This document shows, one piece after another, positions 8,905-15,529 of a stretch of 15,529 nt of DNA; position 1 is the stretch's first letter, and each line of letters begins with the position of its first letter. The stretch is taken from NCBI GenBank assembly GCA_004151065.3, contig NWUY0300004277.1:31675-47203 (forward strand), written 5' to 3'. The notes below the pieces were generated by a model. It was not told where the DNA came from. It saw only the letters and a program-made list of their open reading frames with translations, and ran no database searches. A program made the position numbers and the translations under genes. Source of the DNA: Larix sibirica. Its lineage: Eukaryota > Streptophyta > Pinopsida > Pinales > Pinaceae.

Positions 8905-9356
8905 TTAGGGGATAGATTGAATAGTGATTTCACTATTACTTATTAAAGTCCCTATAGAAAGATTACAAGCCAAATTTGCTCGATGGTCAGAAACCTTGTT
9001 TAGGGCCCACAGGGCCACAACATATGGAAAAACCTGATCTCCCTTATACCATTGGCTTCAGTTCGAATCCTCGCCAGTAAACGAGCTAATATTAAATCTT
9101 TTGGATTTGTGTGGAGGGCTAAATAGCGAATTAAGACCATTGAATCTCTTATTACATTCAGAACGTGTATTTCCATGCCTTTAACCTGCTTCAAACACTG
9201 CCACATAGCCAATGCTTCCACCTAATTATTCGTCATGATTCCCAATCCCCAAGCATATACTTTCTTATGTTTTCCTCCCGGGTCAAGAGCAGACCCCCCC
9301 ACCCCCGCACCTGCCAACCCTGGATTGTTCTTCGAAGCTCCATCAAAGAATAAGGT
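8905..9356 (-). other. LINE B RNase H domain
   Basis: The domain starts with TLFFDGASKNNPGLAGAG, with the first catalytic Asp at 9344-9342. It continues with YAWGLGIMTNN, a TAG at 9224-9222 just before VEALAMWQ (Glu 9218-9216), and IRDSMVLIRY (Asp 9146-9144). A frameshift near 9015 moves the C-terminal part (LNKVSDHRANLACNL) to another frame before the final TAA. All four catalytic positions are recognisable. The signature differs from that of LINE A (HIYNELNTLADDLSKQ), so the two elements carry distinct RNase H lineages. Confidence 0.85.
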
Positions 9357-9660
9357 GTGCTTGTTTTGATCTTTAAGCCAATCCCTAAATTTATCATGCG
9401 TCAGTCTCAAATTCCAATTCACGATTCCTCTGCTCCTTGGTTTAACAAGTCTTGGCAAGTCCAGAGTAGTCATAAAACTATGAAGCCAGTTTCTTTCCTC
9501 CAATTCCAGCTTGGCAGGTTGTTGCTTGGCCTGACCTTTTGTTTTAATAGCTTCTACCGGCATTGCCCTAGCTTGATTTGCTACCCCTCCTGGACGGACC
9601 TTCTTATTATTGAATATGCATTCATTTCTCGCCAACCATATTTTCCAGAAGATAAAATAA
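9357..9660 (-). other. Basic linker between zf-RVT and RNase H of LINE B
   Basis: After ALPYFIFWKIWLARNECIFN, a typical end of the zf-RVT region, about 85 residues rich in Lys, Gln and Ala follow (for example AIKTKGQAKQQPAKLELEER) before FFDGAS. The segment is uninterrupted by stops. Such variable basic tethers are common between these domains, and I assign no separate function. Confidence 0.5.
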
Positions 9661-9818
9661 GGAAGAGCTCTCCAAATCTACTTCATCAAGGGTTTATCGT
9701 TAAATCTTCTAAAATATCATTTGTGCTAGGTTAAAAAGGCTTCCTAGATGGTCAATGGAACTACTGGATCAATATTCAAATCAACCATGCTCATACGCCA
9801 AACCTCAAAGGCAAATTC

Positions 9819-9990
9819 ACAATGCAGGGACATATGATTTATAGTCTCTTCCTCCTTACACAATTGGCATTGAGAGGGCCCTTGAATTCCTCCTTCGTAA
9901 ATTGTCAAAAGTTAAGATCCATCCATGCTTTGAAATCCAGCTGAATAACTTCACCTTGAGAAAAGCATCATTGTTTCATATAGCTTTCCA
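9819..9990 (-). other. LINE B zf-RVT domain (frameshifted)
   Basis: KVKLFSWISKHGWILTFDNL is read in one frame near 9950-9890. After a frame change the metal-binding part reads CQLCKEEETINHMSLHC. Its first two Cys are at 9868-9866 and 9859-9857, the His is at 9836-9834 and the last Cys is at 9821-9819. The four putative ligands survive, unlike in LINE A. Further stops follow before the RNase H linker. Confidence 0.8.
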
Positions 9991-10720
9991 GACCAAGTTT
10001 TGAGGTAGAGGGCAACAAAGATGATTTTGCATGGAGTATCCTTCCTTAACCGTGTAGTTTCTACATTTACTTCCCCAGACCCGACTATCAAGAAAGGAGC
10101 AGCCTATAGGTGTTGTAACATGAAGAAGGATGACTAACTCTTGCCAGAGTTGTTTCAGATTTTCAGGAAGATAAGGGATACTCCATCCTATCCAATGTCC
10201 TTCAGCATCCCATTCTGCTATGTTCTCAAGCAGGTGAAGATTGTTGTTATTCATCCAAGTTTGCAGCTGCAAAAGATGAGAATTTTCCCTTAAAGCGAGA
10301 CTATTCATGATTATATCTTCCCATAATCTGATTTTTGCTCCATTTCCTAGCATCCAAGTTACATTTTCTCTCAAAATTCCTGCAAAAGATTTACATAACT
10401 TCCAGAACGCTATGCATAGCCCAAGATTTAAGTCAAATTCTAAAATTCTACTACTTTCAGTTTGAGTATATTTCCTTTGCAAAATAGTTTTCCACCATGA
10501 TTCTTCACCTGTGAGGAGTTTCCACAAGATTTTTGCACCCAAAGCTTTATTTATTAGGCCAAAATCTCTTATTGCCAACCCTTCGTGGTCTTTAGGGGCC
10601 AAAACAGTTTTCCAGTTAATTAGATGAAATTTTTGTGTATTGTCTTTCCCTCCTCGCAATAAGAATTTTCATGGCAACAAGTCTCTCTGAGCTTAAACCC
10701 CAGCTGAGGCTAGAAGGACA

Positions 10721-11120
10721 GAATTCTGAAATATGGATAAAGAAGCCAGGATTGACATAATGAGGACAGTCCGACCCACAAGGTTTAGCCACTGAGAACC
10801 CCACTGATGCATTATTTTCCTGATTTTTCCTATAACCACCTCCCAATCCAAAGCAGAAGGACAACCTAGGAAGATTGGGATACCTAGATATATGAATGAG
10901 TTCCAATCCTTTTGAAAGGAGAATTCTGAAATATGGATAAAGAAGCCAGGATTGACTTAAAGAGGACTATCCGACCCGCAAGGTTTGGCCACTGAGAACC
11001 CCATTGACACATTATTTTCCTGATTTTTCCTATAACCACCTCCCAATCCAAAGTAGAAGGACAACCTAGGAAGATTGGGATACCTAGATATATGAATGAG
11101 TTCCAATCTTTTTGAAAGGA
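10721..11120. repeat. 200-bp direct tandem duplication inside LINE B ORF2
   Basis: Bases 10721-10920 and 10921-11120 are two head-to-tail copies. Counting by eye, they differ at 11 of 200 positions, with no indels. Both begin with GAATTCTGAAATATGG, and the base after the second copy starts another GAATTC (11121-11126). The six-base GAATTC therefore occurs at both parental breakpoints, which suggests a microhomology-mediated duplication. The added 200 bases are not a multiple of three, so the duplication also shifts the reading frame after the reverse transcriptase palm. Confidence 0.95.
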
Positions 11121-11288
11121 GAATTCCAGCTTATCAAAAAAAAATTGCAGGTTGATTAGGGAAGAATTCCATCCTAAAACTCTACACTTATGCTTGTTTA
11201 CCTCACCTCCAGATGCTTGTAAATAATCCCGAAGGACTACCTTGAACCAGTCAGCAATGATCATAGAGGCTCCCCCCATTAGAAGAGT

Positions 11289-11300
11289 ATCATCAGCAAA
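11289..11300 (-). other. LINE B reverse transcriptase catalytic FADD motif
   Basis: Four codons read FADD within HFQFADDTLLMGG, the motif C box with two of the catalytic aspartates. The downstream frame continues as WNSFIYLGIPIF, the usual YLGxPI element, up to the 200-bp duplication. Confidence 0.9.
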
Positions 11301-13359
11301 TTGAAAATGATTAATTGCCTTGACCCCTCTGACTATAGTGATACCTAGCAAATTCCCCACAATTCTTTCAACTTCCAACTTTCTACTCAAAGAGTCAGCC
11401 ATGATTATGTATAATATAGGTGAGAGTGGAGTCGTGGACAGCCTTGCCTAAGCCCTCTTGTACCTTGAAAAAAAGATGTTGGTATTCCATGCACAAGGGG
11501 GGCAATCCATGGAGAGGCTATACAAGCTTGAATCCAGCCAATGATTTTTTAGAGAATCCATTTTTTTGCATAACAGAATAGAGGAAAGAATGTCAAACTC
11601 TATCAAAAGCATTGGCCATATTCACTTTAATTACTGGAGTGAATTGCATCTTGAACTAGAATGATATTATCAAGGATTTGTCGATGAGATATGAAGCCTC
11701 CCTGATTTTCTGAAATAATTTGAGGTAGAAGAGGGTTTATTCTAGCGGCTAGAATCTTGGTAATAATCTTATAGGATGTATTGTATAGAGAGATTGGCCT
11801 AAATCCGAAAAAGGCTGCTAGATTTTTTTCTTTTAGTATAAGGGCTAGAAATGATGAGTTGGTAACTTGGTACTACCTCCCAAATTACCTTTATTGAGAG
11901 ACCATTTGATCATTTTGCATAGATCATTTTTAATTATCTCCCAAAAGTACCTATAAAATTGTATCATGAAACCATCTGGTCCAAGAGATTTATCAGGCTC
12001 CAAATCCCATATGGCCTTGCTTACTTCATTTTCTTCAACTTCCCAGTCAAGAGTTAGATTTTCCTGTGGAGAGATTATGGAATATTTTCTAGCATTTTGT
12101 TCACTGTGAAATTATCAAATTCACAATTTTCTGACAGCAAATTTCTAAAGTGACAGAATGGCTCATCCTTAATTTCTTCATACTCGGTGATCTTTCTTCC
12201 TCCTAATGCATGATTTATGATTTGCCTAGCTTTGGCATGTCTATGAAAAAATGAAGTGTTCTTGTCCCTTGACTTCAGCCACAGACTTCGAGATTTCACT
12301 CTCCAATATTCTTCTTCTGCTCGATGAACTGATGATAATATTTTATTTGCATCTCTTTCTTCTAATCGCAACTGCAAAGATGGTTCCCATAATTAGATTT
12401 GTTCCTGGACTTTCTCTAGGTACTCATGTATCTCCTTTTTTTCATAAAAGGGTTCTCTGTAGCTACTTTTAGCCCACTTTTTGAGATCCTGTTTCACTGC
12501 TTTTAATTTTGATTCCCAAATATAGCTGGGGGAACCCTCCCACTTTTTTTTCCAACTGGTTTTGACAATTTCTATAGCTTATGCCAATTGTAACCATGCT
12601 AAACTGAATTTGAAAGGTAAAGTGCCGTCATTGATTTTAGAGACAAATTTGAGCCCTATAGGCTTATGATCTAAGGAGGCAAAGGGAATGATTGTAGATG
12701 TAATTTCTATATCTTCTTCCAAGAATTTACTATTGATTAGGAACCTATCCAAGCAAGCAGCAATATGAGCAGATCCTAACCTTCTTTTGACCAAGTATAT
12801 TTCCCCTGTTTAGGCCTAAAATCCACTAAATCCCATTCTGAAATCAAATCTTCTAGATTTTCTCTAAAAATATCCCTAACTAGGCTTCCTCCTTTCTTCT
12901 TTGCTTGAGATAACACTGTGTTCAGATCCCCAGCAAAAATACAGTTTCCATGTCCTACTGCTTCTCTTTCACTCTCAAGAGTATGCCAGCATTCTAGCTT
13001 TTCTCTATAATGCATTGGAACATAAATGTTAAAAACTTTGAAATAAGAACCAGTAGTTTTACTTACCAAAATCCAGATCTGTGTATATCCAATGTTGAGT
13101 TTGCACTTTGCTTTGTCCCAATCAATTCTAACTGAGCACCATCCTAATAAGTGTTGAACCCGTCAGATGCTCCTGCAGAGCTGGATGCTATAGCTTGACT
13201 TCCTTTCCATTGTTTTTCCCCTAACTTTTTCATTTCCCTATCTTGCATCTTAGTCTCCTGGAGAAGAAATATTGTAGGTTTTTCCATTTTGATTAGCTAC
13301 CTCATGGCTTCCTCTTTTGTCCTACTTCCCATTCCTCGGCTATTCCAGGAGACTAGCTT

Positions 13360-13364
13360 CATTA
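13360..13364 (-). promoter_or_regulatory. TAATG stop/start overlap between ORF1 and ORF2, LINE B
   Basis: The minus strand reads TAATG. TAA (13364-13362) terminates the ORF1 frame (ending TPIGK), and ATG (13362-13360) begins the endonuclease with KLVSWNSRG directly after it. The overlap is one base. This matches the junction at 5985-5981 in LINE A and the UAAUG coupling site known from the silkworm LINE SART1. Translational coupling here is inferred. Confidence 0.8.
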
Positions 13365-14708
13365 TTTACCTATAGGGGTTTGGGTTCCTTCCTTACTTGA
13401 GGTATGCATAACCCCTACACCTTTTTGTAGCAAATTCTTTTGGCCTGGGATCATGTCCTTGTCTAAAGTTGATTGAAGGCCAAACATCTTCTCCTTGTTA
13501 GTGATTTCTTCCCTCACCTCTTTAGAAGGTTTTCTTCCCACCTTTCTTGTGGATCTTTCCTCTCCTTCCACAACTTCTTTCTCCCCTTCACTTACTCCTT
13601 GTGGAGCTTGTTTCCTTGTTTGAACCCCTGGTACCATCACCTGATTATCTTTCTTTGTTTCCACTTGTTCCCCTTGATCTATTGCTTTAGCTTCCCTTAC
13701 ATCTCTAATGTCTTCTTCATAGGCTTCCATTTCCATCATTATAGTTGGTGTTTGAGGAGGAAATGCAGATCTTGGATCCTTAACCGTTGGGGCCACAATT
13801 TATGTGAAAAGAACTGGCTACTCTTCTTGGGACAGAGGAGAAAATCTATTCTCTGAAGTCTGAGTTTCTTTGATATTACTCAGAGTCACTGAGGACGGAA
13901 TGTCCGCAGAGAGAGAATTTTGAGCTACGCCCGTCGCCAATCTTTTTTCCTACTTGTTTCCACTATTCTTCAGGATTTGTTGCTGAGTCAGTAGAATTCC
14001 CATTTTTCTTACAGTCTTTGGAAAAATGACCATAAGCATTACATGATTTGCATTTGAAGGGTAATTGTTCATAATCCAACTGCTAGTAGTGACTCCAATT
14101 GTCCAGGATGAGGTGAATAGCTTCAAGTAACCCCTTTTCAAGGTCCACTTCTACAAAAATTCTGGCACATTGGAACATCCCTTGCTAGGTTATAATTTAT
14201 CCTTCAAAGAGTCATCTCCCCAGCAATGAAGAGGCAAATGCAGCAGCCTCACCCACACAAAAATTGTTGAAGGGATGTTGGATTCAGCGTCAAAGTCTGG
14301 TGTCCAACTATTCAGATACATTCCTCTATTGTGGAAGAAGTATGGGCCGCTCCTAAATATCCAGTCCCTGTCCTCTTTGAACTCAAATAGGAAAGCGTAG
14401 AAACCTCTTTCACAAAAGTAATGTGTCATTCTGCCCTTGATCAGAGCTTGGCAGTTCTTCTGCAGCCATATGTCCATAGATCTCGGAGACAACCAAATAA
14501 CTGTAAATTGACCTATTAATCCCCATTCTGGCATAGCTAAAGCTTTCTGTCTAGTTGATGTAGCCAGAGGAACAACCTCAGGGATGTCTTCCAGCTTGAT
14601 GAAATGGGATGCTCCAGTCTTTGTTCACGACTTCAGTGACATGACCAATGACCTAAATGTCGTTTCATCCTGCACAAGAGGCGGACGGGATCCACCAGGA
14701 GATTCCAT
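13362..14708 (-). pseudogene. LINE B ORF1 relic (DUF4283, CCHC zinc knuckle, charged tail)
   Basis: This is the gag-like RNA-binding protein of LINE B, about 449 codons. The chosen ATG (14708-14706) gives MESPGGSRPPLVQDETTFRS and stays in frame with the DUF4283 domain, with one TGA at 14627-14625. DUF4283 at about 14560-14190 shows GRMTHYFCERGFYAFLFEF, RDWIFRSGPYFF, then LNSWTPDFD and IFVWVRLLHLPLH. A frameshift near 14190 leads to CARIFVEVDLEKGLLEAIH, a TAG at 14085-14083 and the zinc knuckle. A second frame change returns to the first frame for a 144-residue tail (13796-13362) rich in Glu and Lys, including TRKVGRKPSKEVREEI. It ends at the TAA overlapping ORF2. Two frameshifts and two stops make it non-functional. 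Confidence 0.85.
14011..14052 (-). other. CCHC zinc knuckle of LINE B ORF1
   Basis: Fourteen codons read CKSCNAYGHFSKDC, an exact C-x2-C-x4-H-x4-C with the usual Gly before the His, preceded by QLPFK. It is in a different frame from both the DUF4283 domain and the charged tail, so it does not show in the longest open frame over the same bases. Confidence 0.9.
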
Positions 14709-14812
14709 CGTCAGAGCCTGCTGCTCCCAGAGCTAGGTTGTGCGCGCACCAGACCCTCGGCTTTCTTGATTACCCTAGAGGCTCTAAGAACCGTGAGTTT
14801 CTTCTTGTGATG
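14709..14812 (-). other. LINE B 5' leader
   Basis: These bases precede the ORF1 ATG and are richer in G and C than the surroundings (for example GGTCTGGTGCGCGCACAACC on the minus strand). Plant LINE 5' leaders often carry the internal promoter, but I see no specific promoter motif. The outer limit is set at the T-run on the minus strand (14822-14813). A + strand open frame across this region (14657-14863) is a shadow. Confidence 0.45.
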
Positions 14813-14917
14813 AAAAAAAAAATCAGTAAGTCACTAAGAAAACTATCTTGCAAAAAACGATAATCCACCTAATTATGAACTACCACCCACCACCATTTTC
14901 ACATTGCCACGAGTAGC
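14813..14917. other. Unassigned boundary between LINE B and the copia relic
   Basis: A ten-base A-run (14813-14822) is followed by about 95 bases with no match I can name. The copia reading frame continues backwards as far as about 14894, but the residues before TPVAML do not follow the usual pattern ahead of this box, so the copia homology probably begins near 14918. Confidence 0.4.
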
Positions 14918-15440
14918 ACTCCTGTTGCAATGTTAAACACAATTTGTTTGTTGATTTCTTTAGCCACCAGTCATAGTTGGAATCTACATCAGATGGATGT
15001 CAAATCAGCATTTATTAATGGTGATTTGAAGGAAGAAATATATATTGAGCAACCTGCAGGTTTCATCAAGAATGCTGAAGAACATCTTGTTTGCATATTA
15101 AGGAAAGCATTAGAGCATGGTATGAAAAGAGTTAAAAACAGATGGATTCTTTACAAAACCAAAGGCTTCACCAAAAGCGGTGGTGACTCCGATCTGTATG
15201 TAAAGAAAAAAGAATCAGGCAGCACTGTTTGCATTGCTCTATATGTTGATGACCTAGTAAATCACGGGAAATTCAGAGTTGCTTATTGATGAAATTAAAA
15301 GTGGTTTATCTAATAAGTTTGAAATGAAAGATCTAGGTCATTTACATTATTGTTTGGGAATAGAAATATGAAGAAATGAAGACACAATGATTACCCAAAC
15401 AAAATATGCAAGAGAGCTGTTGAATAAGTTCAACATGAGC
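14918..15440 (+). pseudogene. Ty1/copia reverse transcriptase fragment
   Basis: This + strand relic covers the central reverse transcriptase of a copia LTR element. It begins with TPVAML, then LISLATSHSWNLHQMDVKSA (motif A, Asp retained) and NGDLKEEIYIEQPAGF. The expected YGLKQAPR box after the Lys-Ala near 15107 is missing and the frame is disturbed around 15110-15145, which indicates a short deletion. YVDD is present at 15242-15253. An extra A in the A-run at 15259-15261 shifts the frame; after it the C-terminal part ([20 protein letters not shown]) is readable to a TGA near 15370, then TMITQTKYARELLNKFNMSN. No LTR, integrase or gag is visible in the window. It is the only clear + strand element part besides the fragment that follows it. 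Confidence 0.9.
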
Positions 15441-15529
15441 AATACAGGGTTGGCAGGTGCGGGGGGAGTTATCCTAGACTCCAAGGGGAACAACATGACA
15501 AGGTATGCCTGGGGCATTGGAAGAAAGAC
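15441..15529 (+). pseudogene. Fragment of LINE-type RNase H, truncated at both ends here
   Basis: In the same frame as the copia C-terminal part, the sequence abruptly becomes GLAGAGGVILDSKGNNMTRY followed by AWGIG. This matches the N-terminal RNase H strand pair of LINE B (GLAGAG near 9320 and YAWGLG near 9240), not copia. The first catalytic Asp (FFDGAS) would lie before the junction and is absent. The fragment runs off the window. It may be the start of a 5'-truncated LINE inserted into the copia relic on the + strand. Confidence 0.75.

Larger units (their letters stand above)
8905..13362 (-). pseudogene. LINE B ORF2 relic: endonuclease-reverse transcriptase-RNase H
   Basis: This is the replication protein of LINE B, about 1,420 codons long once the 200-bp duplication is discounted. 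It begins at ATG 13362-13360 with MKLVSWNSRGMGSRTKEEAM. A TAG at 13299-13297 interrupts it before LLQETKMQ. After frame changes the endonuclease continues with AGDLNTVLSQAKKKG (13069-12776) and LDRFL and SLDHKPI (12794-12579), so most catalytic residues remain. The pre-RT linker (12377-12075) has WRVKSRSLWLKSRDKNTSFF. Reverse transcriptase motifs include NPLLPQIISENQGGF near 11730, GTRGLRQGCP near 11445 and FADD at 11300-11289. The thumb and connection region (10659-9976) has GGKDNTQKFHLINWKTV and LGAKILWKLLTG; zf-RVT and RNase H follow. The stop is TAA 8907-8905. Many frameshifts, stops and a duplication make it inactive. Confidence 0.9.
8740..14812 (-). mobile_element. LINE B: decayed plant L1-type non-LTR retrotransposon, nearly full length
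   Basis: The full plant LINE order is present on the minus strand: leader, ORF1 with DUF4283 and zinc knuckle, a TAATG junction, then an ORF2 with endonuclease, reverse transcriptase, zf-RVT and RNase H. Between the ORF1 start and the ORF2 stop there are 5,804 bases. The 5' limit is placed at the T-run (A-run on the plus strand, 14813-14822) beside copia-derived sequence. The 3' limit is unresolved within the spacer next to LINE A. No LTRs, no clear poly(A) tail and no target-site duplication were identified. Confidence 0.85.

Noticed and set aside
8920-8937. Perfect 8-bp inverted repeat AATAGTGA-TT-TCACTATT near the LINE B ORF2 stop
   Set aside because: Short and AT-rich, and it lies within the last codons of ORF2. 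A 3' recognition hairpin is possible but could easily be chance without other copies to compare.
13473-13856. A 127-residue + strand Phe/Leu/Ser-rich open frame
   Set aside because: It is the antisense shadow of the charged tail of LINE B ORF1; the hydrophobic composition is what the complement of Lys/Glu codons gives.
14657-14863. A + strand open frame of 68 residues before the copia relic
   Set aside because: It overlaps the LINE B ORF1 start and leader on the other strand and shows no copia or other protein pattern.

Overview
This is a plant nuclear window made almost entirely of decayed retrotransposons. The evidence is plant-type L1/LINE proteins (DUF4283-type ORF1 with a CCHC knuckle; ORF2 with APE endonuclease, reverse transcriptase, zf-RVT and RNase H), a Ty1/copia reverse transcriptase fragment, and very little else. 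A large, repeat-rich land-plant genome fits; a conifer is possible, but I cannot determine the species. No intact protein-coding gene, tRNA, rRNA or CRISPR array was seen. One base (386) is ambiguous.

Layout, left to right. Bases 14-460 (+) hold a degenerate Asn-rich reading frame that I do not recognise, with a weak SAP-like stretch. Bases 461-867 have no clear gene. Bases 868-1443 (-) hold a second unrecognised coding relic with a charged helical segment. Bases ~1560-8729 (-) are LINE 'A': a long unidentified coding relic at its 5' side (8729-7328), ORF1 (to 5983), ORF2 (5983-1795) and a 3' tail. A spacer of about 175 bp follows. Bases ~8905-14708 (-) are LINE 'B': ORF1 14708-13362 and ORF2 13362-8905, preceded by a short GC-richer leader. 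From ~14918 to the window end the + strand carries a copia reverse transcriptase relic, joined abruptly at ~15441 to a fragment of a LINE-type RNase H.

A and B lie head to tail on the minus strand but belong to different LINE lineages, because their RNase H domains differ clearly. Both join ORF1 to ORF2 through a five-base TAATG stop/start overlap. This suggests that ORF2 was translated by termination-reinitiation when the elements were active. Both are dead: each has many frameshifts and stops, and each has lost the first catalytic Asp of the reverse transcriptase. B also carries a 200-bp internal tandem duplication, and A carries a cluster of ~55-60 bp repeats in its endonuclease.

I see no defence system or other new cellular machinery. 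The most interesting items are the shared TAATG junction, the unexplained coding relic upstream of LINE A ORF1, and the copia/RNase H junction at the right edge.
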